A stretch of 64,000 bases of DNA, taken from positions 78,589,868-78,653,867 of the forward strand of contig QVOM02000042.1 in the NCBI GenBank assembly GCA_003586115.2, given 5' to 3'. Shown in pieces: positions 9,756 through 20,995 of this stretch. The DNA comes from Salvator merianae. Taxonomy: Eukaryota > Chordata > Lepidosauria > Squamata > Teiidae. Each line of letters starts with the position of its first letter. Position 1 is the first letter of the stretch. The notes under the pieces were generated by a model. That model was not told where the DNA came from. It ran no database searches and saw nothing but the letters and a program-made list of their open reading frames with translations. The translations under genes were made by a program, and so were the position numbers.

Positions 9756-10156
9756 CAGAACTGAAAGAGTCCATGTCTATGTGTGCATAAGAGAGAGAGG
9801 AGGAGAAAAGAGAATCTCCTGCATCGAAACATATTATACAAAGCAAATGGCTGCTGCTGCTGCATTCTGTTTGCAGAAACAACTTGCCTAATGGCGTCTG
9901 CATTGCTGCTGGGCTTTAGGAAAGTTACAATGAGCAAACTAAATAGAAACAGGTAACCAGGAAAGGTGGAGTGTGCACTGACTCTTTCTTTCTATGATGA
10001 GCCATTTTCGCATAGCATTGGCTATGAATGCAGGGAGGATGGGGGCAGAGATGCTCAAGTAACCCGTTAACCTGACTTACCCTCAAAATGAAAGGGTGTA
10101 GGACCTTACTTCCATTGTGCCTTCATTGAAGTTCCAAATGCCATAAAATGGGACTA

Positions 10157-11613
10157 GGGGCGCAGTCCGACATTGTAAATTTAATCCGTATCAGAAGAGT
10201 ACGAGGACTGAATTTGTCTTCTGATCGTTCCCACAGTTAACAGTTTAACACGGACTCAATTCGTACTTGCTCGTTCCCACACTGATATTTCCCGTGCTTG
10301 GCACGGAGAAACAGTACCTTTTCTGCCTCCACCCCTCGTCAAATTCTCCTCCCTGTGCAGTCAGTGATTAGCTGCAGTCCCAACGTTCAAATCTTGACGT
10401 CACAGGGGTGGGAAAGTCAAGCTCTGCCCTTTTGGGGAGGATTCCTGCCCTTTACAAACACTTCTTTAAATTAAAAGAAACAAGCCTCCTAATCTCCTTG
10501 TTAGATCTAAACAAGGAATCAAAGCAAGGTGTGGAGAGAAACTGCTTTAGGAGGGTGGCTGGTTGTTTGGGTTTTGGTTTTTTTTTTTTGCTTTTCCACA
10601 CTTTAAAAATAATAATAAAAGTTCTCTCATCCCCACAAAAGTTTTCCCTCAGCTCTCTCACTAATTAATGATCCTCTCAACTCCCCCCCCCCAGTTTTTC
10701 CTCTGCTGCAGGCTTACATGCAGCGTTCTGTGTGTTTGTGTGTGTGTGAAGGGGGGGGAGGGAGTATGCTGCAGAGAGCTGGGGCAGAAGGCAAGTCAAG
10801 ATAGGCGCGAGGTGGGAAGCCTTTTTGCAAGCTTCCCCTTGCTCTTGCTGTCCTGTCAGCTCTTCAGCCTACCTAGCCCCACCTCAAGTTTTCTTTCCCT
10901 TTTACAGAATTGCGCAAGTTCAGAGCTCCGCAGAACAATAGCAGCATCTCCCCTCTTTTCTACATATGCAGACTCCAAGCACAGAGAAGATTCTCTATTC
11001 TTGGTGTCTGCAGGCCTAGAAACAAGAGGGGAGGTGCTGCTATTGTTCTGCAGAGCTCTGAAGTTGCGCAAACCTGTAGAAGGGAAAGAAAACTTGCAGG
11101 CTTGTCCCTGCGCACGCGCGTGTGTCTGCACACCTAGAAAGGAGGGAAACTGCTGTTGCTGCTTTAGCTGAGTCTGAATTCTAGGCAGCCTCAGTTTGAG
11201 GGCAGGAAAGAGAAAACTTGCCATCCAACTTGTCCCTGCGCATGCGCGTGTGTCTGCATGCCTAGAAAGGAGGAAGTACTGTGCTCCCTGCCCAGTCATC
11301 CCTGCTGACACCCCCCCCGAGCATAACACGACAACAAAGTTGGTCATTGGACGGCAGGAAATGGGGATCCCTCCCTCTGCATGCCCTCCCAAAAGTACGA
11401 TCCCTCCCAAATAGTCTCCTTCTGCGTTCTCACATCGCAAAGTAAAACAGGGTAGCGATCTGGAATGTCTTGAGAACTCATTAAATCCGAATGCAAAGTA
11501 GTCTGGATTTCACCAATTTAGTCCAGAAAAACTACGGAAAGGCAAGATTATGTCGGGCAGCAGGAACTGAAGATGGCCTGTAAACTGATTAAATGCCGTG
11601 TCGGAACACGGCC
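10157..11613 (-). mobile_element. Harbinger-like non-autonomous transposon with a private interior
   Basis: The ends gggcgcagtccgacattgta and ccgtgtcggaacacggcc are imperfect inverted repeats; flanks are tag (10154-10156) and tag (11614-11616), a 3-bp repeat as in PIF/Harbinger. The outer 280 and 330 bases match the copies at 32 and 41 kb, but roughly 10.44-11.30 kb is not shared with them. That interior holds a T-rich block, a long imperfect palindrome (about 10905-10959 with 11020-11075) and two direct copies of a CpG-rich block. Frames of 167 and 194 aa within it have no recognised domain; no transposase is seen. Confidence 0.7.
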
Positions 11614-11639
11614 TAGATGTGACTATTTCATGTTATAGA

Positions 11640-13900
11640 TATACTGTGTTTTCACAGAGCCTTGGTGAGATTAAAATAGCAATAACTGTAAAGGACCTTT
11701 TATGCCAGTATAGTAGCTCCAGAGGATAGCTGCATATGAAGAGTGTGCTGCATTACATTTCAAACCCACAAGAAATCCTGTGTAGCGGCAGCCACAGTTG
11801 CAGCTGACTGTGTAAAAATCATGTTTCAATAGGGTTAAGAAGTCCCAGTGCGGAAGCAGTTGCATTTCTTTTTGTTTCATATATTCAGCGCTAATAACCG
11901 AGATGTATTTGCATCATGAGCATCAACTTTTTTCAAAAGACCTCTCCCCCTACTACCAAGTGAGGGATGGAAGCGAAAGGTAAGTCTTCTACCTCATCCA
12001 AACTGCTGTCAACCCCAAGCCTGCAGGGTGAGAATCCTGAGGATAAACATAAATGCTAGATAAACATAAAAACAAGCGAGGTAAATTTAGCAATAAGAAA
12101 ATATTTAAAGAAGAGAAAGTCAATTTTGGTCAGCATCCAGTCAACCCCAAGTTGACTGAGAGTGAGACCCCTCTCTTCCCACTTGTCTTTCCCTGAGGCA
12201 GGAAATGGGGAAGCTTAAAAGTTCGGTATATGAGTGTGTTTGGGTGGAAAAGAACAGGCTGCTTACTGTAGCTGAGAACTGGGTTATTTTTAATTGTATT
12301 TTTTGTGATCAGAGAAGATCTGTAATATATTATCCAAAAATGTGGGCTAGCAATTTAGTGAGTGGTACAGAGTAATGAAGATGTGTCAAAAGTTCAAGGG
12401 TTTTTGCAACAATTAAGCACAGTAACACCTGGCCTGGATGCAGCCTATGGGAGACAGTGAAAGAGAGGGTGAATCTTCTACATTCTGTCATTAAGCTAAT
12501 CTCTAATGTTTTTTGGGGGGGCGGGGAAGAGAGAGGGGGCTGCTACCAGCATGCTCCTATGTGCCTCCTACCATGTTCCTGGCTCAGAATGCTTGTCCTG
12601 GCCGAGGAGCAATTTCCACATTGCACGCTGGATCTGGTAGTTAGTTTTCTAAGGTAAACCAAAAGTTGGAGACAATTATGTAAATCTATTGTGTAATTAT
12701 GCTTGATCAAAATCACAAACAAGGTTTGATTTTAGGGGCATTACTGAAAACACAGATTTTTTTGCAGAGAGTAGGTAGAATCAAATGGTCAGCACACAAT
12801 CATTCTTATATCTCAGCTATATCTAAGTTTTGATCCACCTTCAATAACATATAGAATAAAGAAGATGCATGCAAATGTGGATTTTCTGAAAAGTAGATAA
12901 AATTCAGTTAGAAAGTGTTTTTCTGCCCTAAAGTAGATTAATGTTTTTGGTGTGGTCCGCTACATAGCAGAAAGAGGCTGGAAAAAAAAAAAAAAAAAGA
13001 CAACCCCCCACCCACCCCCAAAACCAGTGGCTGGCGAAAAGGGGTGGCCAATTTTGTCATATTTCTGTGGAAGAGGAGGGAATGGACTGGGGTGCTTTGG
13101 AATTAATTGAGATGGGATAAACAATGCATGTGTTGGGAAAAGATGGGAAAGGAGAAATTAAGGTGGGCTAACATCCATGTACATGAAGTGGGTACAAGCC
13201 AGTTTCTTGGCTCTAAGCACTTGAGGAATATTGTGTATCTGAGCCTTTAGCTATCATCTGCCTATTAAGAGTAACTGGATACTGAACATTTTAAGAGAAG
13301 GGATTTTAAAAATTATTTAGGTTGGAAATGAGTGATTTCATTAGCTTAAAAAGATTTTTGAGATATATACAAATTTTATCTATGTCCTGCTTTGGTTTGT
13401 CAGCAAACTAGGAAAACAGAAGAACAGCCAAGATTTCTCCTGGTCTTTTAACAGAGATTTGCTGAGCAATAATCAGGAGATGACTTTTTTAATGGCATGA
13501 AGCTAAGTATTATCACTTGTTAATTACAGCAAATGAAACCAGTTGCAAGAGCTGGTCAAACGTTGACAGTCTCTGACCTAGGAGTCCCATTATAATCTCT
13601 GGTCAAACAGGTTCTGAAACAATTAAAAAACCTGTTTGGCAGAGATGATTGTAATTCATATACAGCATGGATCAGTTATCCCTCTTCCCAACTGTTTTTT
13701 TTCAGTTTGCTGAAGAAAAGCATTTGTCTGTTTGCAGCCTCTAGCTTTGTGCTAGGAAAAGCATTGTCCAGGATGCTCTGATGCAAAAGAGTATCTGGCT
13801 TTCATATATTTAATAATAGGATAGCTAGGTGTCCTACTTACTGAATAAGGTCTTTGATCTGAAGAACTGCCAGAAGACTACCATGTATCAGAAGTTCTCA
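11640..13900. other. Intergenic stretch, mostly unrecognised
   Basis: No gene is supported. A possible decayed relative of the cacacctaag foldback MITE lies at about 12.81-12.95 kb (atatctaagttttgatccac). There are short A, C and G runs at 12.52 and 12.98-13.02 kb. The part at 13.29-13.70 kb is AT-rich, looks non-repetitive and is listed separately as a possible regulatory block. Confidence 0.5.
13290..13700. promoter_or_regulatory. Possible conserved non-coding element (unproven)
   Basis: AT-rich, unique-looking sequence with no repeat hallmarks and several homeodomain-type cores (tcattagctt, cttgttaattacagc, gaaacaattaaaaa). The repeated phrase ggtcaaac occurs three times within about 60 bases. 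This texture is common in vertebrate developmental enhancers, but it is an impression; no alignment was made. Confidence 0.25.
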
Positions 13901-13903
13901 ATG

Positions 13904-14120
13904 ACCCAGTCACACCTAAGTCTTAATCCAGCTTCGGTCCTCTTTCAGGCAGAGAGAACACATCAGTGAAGTAATAAGATGTTTTCTTTCAGCATTATCT
14001 CAGAAAATCCTCCCTTGGGTTAGATAATGTGGAGAGAAAATGATTTGTTACTTTGCTGATGTGTTCCTTCAATCCAAAAATGGACTGAAGCTAGATTAAA
14101 ACTTAGGTGTGACTCCTGGG
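13904..14120. mobile_element. Foldback MITE (cacacctaag family), complete copy
   Basis: Long terminal inverted repeats: cacacctaagtcttaatcca at the left, and the reverse complement of the right end reads cacacctaagttttaatcta. The interior also mirrors (catcagtgaagtaataagat against its reverse complement near 14050-14065), so almost the whole 217 bp can fold on itself. No coding capacity. This is the best copy to define the family. Confidence 0.75.
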
Positions 14121-14759
14121 CCCTCGGTTGCCTATCTGGTCCAATGTGTGGTTTAAAGATAATGGACCTCGAAAACAGAGAGCTGAAAAAAGCTTTCTTG
14201 CTGCATTGTAGGCATTATCCAACTGCAGATGTTTTGCAACCAGACTAGGTAGCATCATTCACACTGACGCTCCTTGCCTGGTGGTAAAATGTCTGCAGAA
14301 AGAAGATTCGGCACTCTAATATTGCGCTATCAATATTCAATGCTTATTTTGTTTGTTTTTAAATTCATCCACTGGACTGCAGATACAAAGGTCACCTAAT
14401 TCACAGGCTTCTTCAGCTTAGTTAGATACACATTATTTCTAGCTGTTGGGGCAAGGGCATGACTGAAAGCCTCCTTCATACCTAAGTTAGGAACTAACCT
14501 CTTGTGCACTCAGGTGCCTGCTCAGACAGATGAAAGTAACACTACCAGCCACTCTTCTTCAGGTCTTTCATACATAAATTAGATACGTTCACAGCCCTGA
14601 TGTCTCTTCCATGTGGCAACCTTCTCCAAGCCATAGTGGTCCCGCGCTGCAGGCTGCGATGCTGAATTCATGTTTATTTTACAATAACGTTTACATTAGC
14701 AGCCATATACTGCATATATAGGTGCAATGGAAATTTTATTGCAACTTGTGACAACTTAT

Positions 14760-15215
14760 ACTATTTTTCGTGATAAGGCTGTCCAGTGCCATGCTGGCCT
14801 GATCCAGATAGCCTAGCCCATGATAAAGCAGGCTGCTTTCCAATGAAAGTTCCTGGCCTCCAAAGCTGTTGGCTGGGGTACTCTGGCCAAACACCAGAAA
14901 TGGCACATTTCTGGCACCACTTCCAGGTGCCCAGTGAAGTGTTGACAGGAGTGGTATACTGAACCACAGCCCATGTGTGCTGTTTGCATGCAGTCCATTG
15001 GTCCAATGTACCAACTAGAATGCTTCATGGACTGTTATCAAGCAGGCTACTGCATCATTTTCCCTTTGTAGCCTGCTCCAACAGCTCATCTGATGACCTC
15101 CCAGTAGACAGTTCTGTAGTGTGGATGGCATGTTCTATGAGTCCCGCAGGGTTTGTCTACTTTCCAATGCAGACATGGTCTAAGTGGTTACCCAAGCTAT
15201 TAAATCACGATTGAA
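14760..15215. mobile_element. Non-autonomous DNA transposon fragment, same family as 5.9-6.3 kb
   Basis: It shares cccagtagaca..tctgtagtgtggatg and ttggtccaatgtacca with 5.9-6.3 kb, and gatccaga near its end with other copies. Three overlapping minus frames of 71-92 aa carry no recognisable domain and are shadows of the repeat. Confidence 0.4.
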
Positions 15216-15219
15216 ATCT

Positions 15220-16300
15220 AAGCTGTTGTGCTTTTTGAAATCCTTGACTAGACTAGCTCGATATGAAGGGCACAGCTAGGAATCCTCTATCAAAAGAAAT
15301 CACACGTTTGAAGAGCCATCAGTTTCACATCCATGCTAAAAATAAGGAGCTAGCATAAGGATGGACTTAAAGCTGACCCCAATGGGTAACACCTGGCAGT
15401 AAAAACATCATTAACCACTCATAATCTTCCCCAGCATAGTGAGATATCTTTCTGTTTAGTTGGAATAGTTATCTCTAACTTAGCTCATCCACATTTTTAT
15501 CTTCCTGGTGATCGCTTTCCCTTTTTTGGCAATGTATAGATGCCTGCCTATTCCCACATAACAAGCTGCTCCCGTGAAACTTTCTTCTGCATTGCTCTTT
15601 GAAAACTTGCTGAACTTTGGCCAAAGAAATGCACTGAGGCTGCTATTAAAAGTTACAGGATCTGTGTATTACTATACAGAGACAAAACTGGTATTTGGAA
15701 AGTATAGAATCGGCATGGAGTTCTGCGAGATTTTAGGTGGAACTGTAATAGTCTAATCATAAATCCCAAAACAACGCAATTTCACAAGTAGCAACTAGAA
15801 AGTAACTCTAAGCACACCTTTCAGAATTTAAAATAATAACTGCGACCATTTCAGCTGTCATTGTAAAAACTGCACATTAGTAATGTTGCAGTCTTTTGTT
15901 TCCTACTGCAGTAAAACATACAATGACGCATATATTACAGATGTGCTGTTTTTCCCTCTCCTTTGCCTGTGTCTTTAGTTGGAGCAGGATACAAATTTAC
16001 GTTGTTGCCCTGCAACGAAAACTTTATTTACGCAGTTTCCTGTATATCAGACTGCTAATAATCTTGCTGGAGAAGAGTCAAAACACTGGGGGAAAAAAAA
16101 AAGAAAACCAGAATGCAAAATACTATCTATAACTTTCTGCTTCAACCCAGTGATATAAATGGAATTTGTCGGGTCACTAACTGAATCAGCCGTTGGAATA
16201 TTTTGCCCTATGCTCTTTCCTATTCTGTAATTCTATTTCATATGACATGCTTTTCTTTATTTCCAATACATATTAAAAGAATAAAAAGTAATAGGATAGG
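15220..16300. other. Intergenic stretch with nothing recognised
   Basis: AT-rich sequence with only short chance frames (60-90 aa). I see no splice-bounded exon, no transposon ends and no tandem array. Confidence 0.4.
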
Positions 16301-16324
16301 AAAGGTGAGTGATCAGTGTCTGAA

Positions 16325-16520
16325 AATAGAGCAGGATCTGTACCACACCCTGAAGGTGTGCTTGAAGGGCACGGGTTTGCACAGCTGCACAGTCACTGAG
16401 AAAGCAGCCCAGCATAAGTAATGTTGTCAGCACTTCTGTGGTAGAGCAAGGGAAAGGGCTCTGACAATGCTTTCTCTTGCTTTCCCACTCCGCCACTACC
16501 ACCACCAAAAGGGCAGACTT
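16325..16520. mobile_element. Dispersed repeat shared with about 18.69-18.90 kb
   Basis: The phrase gatctgtaccacaccctgaaggtgtgcttgaagggcac is mirrored at 18.69 kb by gatctgcacaatgct and gtgcttgaagggtac. Both then carry gacagt/gacaatg and a run ending in a CCAC-rich stretch. Two copies in one window with no coding potential suggest a dispersed element. Confidence 0.4.
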
Positions 16521-16884
16521 GTCACTCACTAGAAGGTAGGTACAACTTATTCTGTTGCTGTAATAGATAACACAGTTGTGAACTGACTAGAAAATAACAG
16601 CTTAGCTTGATCTATACATTTTGTAGTTATAGTATCAAGATGACTGTAAAGATTATTTAATTATGGCATTTGTATTTAACCTTTTTTCTGAAAAGTAGCT
16701 TACAATGTTTCCCTCCCCTCCACTTTACCTTCACAACAACCCTGTAACCAGGCTGTTTATTTATAAAATTCATATACCAGTTCTCATAAAAACATCTCAA
16801 AGCAAAATAAGGTAAAAGAGTATTAAATAGTGGGGGCAGAGGTAAGCAAAACAGAACAGGCAATCCAACCTATTCGTAAGAATC

Positions 16885-17043
16885 AGTGGTGGCCTGCCAC
16901 TTTAAGGCAGCTGTTTGGAACCCATGGGAAGGGGGTGATCGCTGTTTGTGGAGCCTCCTCTGTACTCGACAGTACGGAGGCCCGGAGGCTCCGCGAACAG
17001 CAATCGCCCCCTTCCCGCAGGTTCTGAACGACAGGCCACCGCT
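16885..17043. mobile_element. GC-rich foldback element, about 160 bp
   Basis: The left arm starts at gtggcctgccactttaaggc and continues with gggaagggggtgatcgctgt. The right arm, reverse-complemented, reads cggtggcctgtcgttcagaa and then gggaagggggcgattgctgt. The two 78-80 bp arms meet near 16962 with almost no loop, so the element forms a near-complete hairpin. Frames on either strand are artefacts of this palindrome. Confidence 0.6.
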
Positions 17044-17044
17044 G

Positions 17045-17345
17045 ATAAGAATGTAACAAATGCCCTGCTGCACTGGGTCAGCAACCCAGCTAGTCCAGCA
17101 GCCTGTTGAAATAGTAGCCCAAGGGCTGGATATGGGCAAACAATTTTCCTTGTTTGCAGTCTCCCAAGAGCTAGTCAGTGTAGAGGCATACTGTCCTCAA
17201 TAACAGAGGTACTAATACTGCAAAAAATAGCCAATCATAGCCATACAGGCTGGTGATCAAGACCACATCTTGGGGTAGTGAATTCCATAGAGTAACTAAG
17301 AATTGTGTGAAGAAACATTTCCTTTTCTCTGCCCTGAGTTACATG
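17045..17345 (+). mobile_element. CR1/L3-like LINE 3' fragment
   Basis: It starts with an arrangement like aacaaatgccctgctgcactgggtcag, then agctagtccagcagcctgtt, and ends cttggggtagtgaattccat and gaagaaacatttccttttct. This order of phrases is a common degenerate LINE tail in reptile genomes. A second copy sits at 47.79-48.24 kb. The family name is from memory and is less certain than the repeat status. Confidence 0.5.
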
Positions 17346-17354
17346 TTTTGCTGA

Positions 17355-17458
17355 AAGGTAATAACTTGCCCAAGATTGCCGTGGCTGAGTAGGGATTCCA
17401 ACTCAGGGGCATCTGGGTTTTATGTAATGTTAACTTCTAAGCTGTTGTGCTATGGTGA
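17355..17458 (+). mobile_element. CORE/MIR-like SINE, 3' half
   Basis: The stretch taacttgcccaagattgccg, then gagtagggattccaactcag, then aacttctaagctgttgtgct is the standard 3' half of CORE-type SINEs. A possible 5' half in the same orientation lies at 16.69-16.75 kb (cttacaatgtttccctcccc then cttcacaacaaccctgta), so one SINE may have been split by the elements between. Confidence 0.45.
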
Positions 17459-17489
17459 CTCTCACCTGTTAACATGTGCAAATAAAAGG

Positions 17490-17990
17490 ACTTAAAAGGA
17501 AATCAACCCTGACTGGAAGGACAAATACTGAAGCTGAAGCTCAGATACTTTGGCCTAATCATCATCATCATAGTTGGTTTTTATACCCTGCTTTTCTCAT
17601 CCGGAAGGACTCAAAGTGGCTGACAAACCTTCTGTTCTTCTCCCCACAACAGACATCTTGTGAGGTGGGTGGGGCTGTGAGAACTCAGAACAGAGCTGTG
17701 ACGTGCCTAAGGTCACCCAGCTGGCTTCATGCAGAGTGCAGACTTGAACCAGGAGAGTTCCAGATAAGAGTCTGACACGCTAACCACAAGGCCAAACTGG
17801 CTCACTTAATAAGAAGTCAGGACTCATTGGAAAAGACCCTGATGCTGGGAAATATTGAAGGCAAACGGAGAAGGGGATGGCAGAGGATGAGATGGCTAGA
17901 TAGTGTCACGGAAGCAACAAACGTGCTTGAGCAAACTGTGGTCTGTGGGGTCACGAAGAGTAGGACACGCTGAATAGCTGAACAACAACA
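17490..17990 (+). mobile_element. BovB (RTE) LINE 3' end, interrupted by a SINE
   Basis: The left part reads ggaaatcaaccctgactgga then gctgaagctcagatactttg. After the inserted SINE the BovB resumes with ggactcattggaaaagaccc, gatgctgggaaatattgaag, agaggatgagatggctagat and ggggtcacgaagagtaggac, ending in aacaacaaca. This is the well-known BovB 3' terminus, abundant in squamates and in ruminants. Short and stop-ridden; not active. Confidence 0.85.
17562..17806 (+). mobile_element. CORE/MIR-like SINE inserted in BovB
   Basis: It starts catcatcatagttggttttt, with actcaaagtggctgacaaac, cacaacagacatcttgtgag, aaggtcacccagctggcttc and taaccacaaggccaaactgg. It splits the BovB between ggcctaat (17553-17560) and cttaataagaag (17805 onward); ctaat/cttaat is the probable target-site duplication. 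The insertion therefore post-dates the BovB copy. Confidence 0.75.
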
Positions 17991-18349
17991 CAGAGGCTCA
18001 ACTTGAAGGCCACTATAAACATTGGCAACCCCTTCTTACTTGGAGACTGCAAATTCTGAGGTTCTTGTTTGGGGTAAAATATGGGGTTCTTGTTTGATGG
18101 TAAAAGATTATAAACTTTAGCAGCAAATTCTACTGTAGCAATCATGATACTTTGAAATTCCATTTTACAGTGATTTTAGGGTTCCCGCCCGTGGCTGAAC
18201 TTTTACAACTCAGAACAGACTCCAAAGCAAATCGTTTCTGCAGGAGGTTTGTGCAAATTGCATCCAGTGATGCAATAAAGACAAGTCCCACTTTAGTTTA
18301 GTGAGCGTGGAGAAACAGTAGCAGAGTGCATTCACATTTTGTAGAGGCC

Positions 18350-18560
18350 TGAGCAATTGGAAGCATCACTACTAGGTGTAGACAACAAAATTGTTGTCCA
18401 CAGCTGTACCGGCTTACAATTATCCTATTCTAAGCAGAAACTACGAAAAGGCCCTTTGTTCCTGCCAAACTGCTGTCGATGGCCCAGGCAGTTTTCAGAA
18501 TGTTTCTGCAAACTGCCCTCAGTAAGAAGACTTTCTTCCTGTGCCTTGTCATGATATATA
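18350..18560. mobile_element. MITE-like fragment with gacaacaaaattgttgtc palindrome
   Basis: An 18-bp perfect palindrome at about 18379-18396 lies in the phrase actactaggtgtagacaaca, shared in part with 5456-5475. Past 18420 it drifts into unrecognised sequence. Confidence 0.4.
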
Positions 18561-18689
18561 AGAATGAAAAAACTGAGACTTCTCTCATCACTCTGTTTCT
18601 ATGCCAGAAAGCTTCTCCCTACAGTTTATATGTTGCGTGCTAGCTTACTATTAATGGTACAGTTCTGCTGACCCAGAAGCAGACAGGAT

Positions 18690-19000
18690 CTGCACAATGC
18701 TAAAATGGCCCTGTGAAAGTGCTTGAAGGGTACAGACATTGCCCAACCCAGCCCTCATCTAACAAACATCCCACTCTGGAGAGGAGCAAAGTGCTCTCAA
18801 CGGTGGTTTCCTGGCAAAGTAGGAGGAAGCACTGTGACAGTATTTTCTCCAACACTGCCACCCAGTTGCTGCCACCAGGTAGATCCAAAATTGTGTGGAT
18901 CTACATGGAAGAGTTTTCAGGGATCTGCACAGCACAGTGCTGTTTCAGAAGGCACAGAAAGTGCCTTCTGAAATGGTCCCAGTAAAAACATCAGAGCTGA
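18690..19000. mobile_element. Dispersed repeat, copy 2 of the 16.33 kb family
   Basis: It shares gatctgcac..tgcttgaagggtac and the later atgtga/actgtgacagt pattern with 16.33-16.52 kb. It also carries internal hairpins: ttcagaaggcac with gtgccttctgaa at about 18947-18971, and gtagatcc with ggatctac at about 18878-18903. Both overlapping 82-90 aa frames are artefacts. Confidence 0.4.
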
Positions 19001-19854
19001 GGAAGTAAAGTTCCCCAGCTTTGATATTTTTGCTGCTTGGGGTGGGACACAAGTTCTTTGGCCACAGAAGTGGCAGGAATGGCAATGGTGTAGCTCTTGC
19101 CATAGAGGAGTTTATGTCTACAGCACTGATGGGGAAATGTTTTGCTTAAAGAATGGGGGGAAATCATAAAATAGCACTTTTATTATGTGTATTGCAGTGG
19201 GAGGGCTCTTGGATTTGCAGATTGACCAAATATTTTATATGATCCCTTTTGCATTGACCAGAGATATAAAAGACATGAACATTGAAATTTTGGAATCAGC
19301 AACCCTGCTTCAGAATACAGGTTTGTACATGTCAAAGCTCCTCTTGTCCGGAGGCTAGACATACCTGACAGCAGGCATGTGAAAAGTTCACGGTGACAGC
19401 AAGAGAGGAGAAGGAAAGTCTGGTGCTGGAATGAAGCAAGCATTCCACTTAGAGTGGCCAAGTGACAGGCAAAAAATCTGAGGGTGGTGTCCAGTTTCAA
19501 CCTGATTTCCATCTGGTCCAATGCAATTTGCATCCAAACAGGAATGATTAGAGGGTTTGGAGGGGTTGCATTTTAAGACGCTTACCCATCAGTCTTCTTT
19601 TGTGACAAGGAAATTAAGCAGAAAAATAGTCACATCGATGCACACATTTTGTCCATTTTGTCCATTTTTGGTTGCAAAACTGTGGAAATGTCAGGTGTTT
19701 GTACAGAATTAAGAAACTGAAGTCTTTGTGAGCACAAATTTCCATGAAAAAAGGCACTAAAAATTTGCACATAAGAATAGATTTTTTTGAAGAGTCCCAT
19801 TCTTACAAGCAACACTTATAGAAATGCCCCTTTATATTACTATTATAGATTCTG

Positions 19855-20213
19855 AAGTCTTGCCTCCAAATGCTCTGAAAGCCAGGAACAAAAATTCCTG
19901 TCTGTCAGAGCTACTGAGGGGGCATTTTGGTGGCATCTTTTGTTGTGCCACCAAACTGGGTCCCTGGTAGTATACTCCACACACCTCCAGGATCTGACAT
20001 ACCATACCCTAGTACACCATTAGACCTTGAAAAAGTGGTCTACTGGTATGATGAACTAGGATGCCATTTTGTGTGTCCTAGCCCAGTCTATGCTCCATCC
20101 TATGCATATGGAGCGTAGTAGCAGGAGGGACCCTCCCTTAAACCGCACCAGCATGTGGAAGGGAAGCTTGTAGATCCCTTCCTGATCCAGACTACTGGGA
20201 AGTGCAGAAACGG
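19855..20213 (-). mobile_element. Non-autonomous transposon ending ...gaagtgcagaaacggcc
   Basis: The right end reverse-complements to ggccgtttctgcacttcc, matching the ggccctttctgcactt ends at 54.9 and 63.9 kb. The interior has ttgtgccaccaaactgggtccc and attagaccttgaaaaagtgg, parallel to 21.88-22.21 kb. The left limit is approximate. Confidence 0.5.
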
Positions 20214-20859
20214 CCTTAATCTCTTGAGAGTTTGCGAATAACACAAGTGAACAGAGAAAGCCAACAAGAATGTGGCAAGGGGAGTTTGCCGTAAAATCTG
20301 CTGATCTTCCATGATTTGGAGAGAGTATTTGGCAGTCTGTGCGCGAGACTGGTTTTGATGCCTGAGCGTATACCATTATGCAGAGCTTAGTATTGTACAC
20401 AGAGTTTGAGGAGAGGGACTTGAAGGTATATCTGACTCACTCTTCAGCACCGTAGCTAGTGGGTGGTGTGTTCCTTTTGCCACAACTTGTGTTCCCTTTT
20501 GTTTTCTTCATGAGGAAAGCTGCCATTTTACGAAAGATGTTTTCTTACATCTAATAGCTTCCTTGACATTCCTGGTTTACGTGCTGGCCTCATTCTAGAT
20601 GCAAAAACGACATTTGAAGAGTATGTTGCCAAAATTGTATACAATTAATAAAAAATATTATTTACGTATATCAAAAGCTAAGGAGACCTAAGGCTATGAA
20701 CCCCAAGGCTATGTCCACACATTTCTCCTGGTGTGGATGCGGCTAATATGCCAGCTATTAAGGGACTGTGAGCAGAGCAATGCATGAACTTACATCCTGC
20801 TTGTGGACAAATGCAACCAGTTGCTCGTCTGATTGAGCAGGGAATTTCCTTGCTCTGGT

Positions 20860-20995
20860 GTTCAGATTGTTTTTATAATGTTTTTAACCTGTTTTAACTT
20901 ATTCTCATATTAAATGGTAAAGTGTTTCAATATGTTTTTATACAAAGTAGTATATAAATGTTTTAAATAAATAATTCAATAAAATTAGGCATATG
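20860..20995 (+). mobile_element. L2-like LINE tail
   Basis: The run tgtttttaacctgttttaac, then gtagtatataaatgttttaa and aaataaataattcaataaaa is the usual L2 3' UTR and terminal repeat. Another short tail of this kind lies at 21.24-21.30 kb (gtaagctgccttgaggatct). Confidence 0.5.

Noticed and set aside
10668..11440. Frames of 167 aa (+) and 194 aa (-)
   Set aside because: They lie in the interior of a Harbinger-like element; their shared repeated strings come from its palindrome and direct repeats.
18800..18835. Possible J-type RSS (ggtttcctg ... cactgtg)
   Set aside because: The spacer is about 16 bp, the nonamer is poor, and no J motif (F/W-G-x-G) follows.
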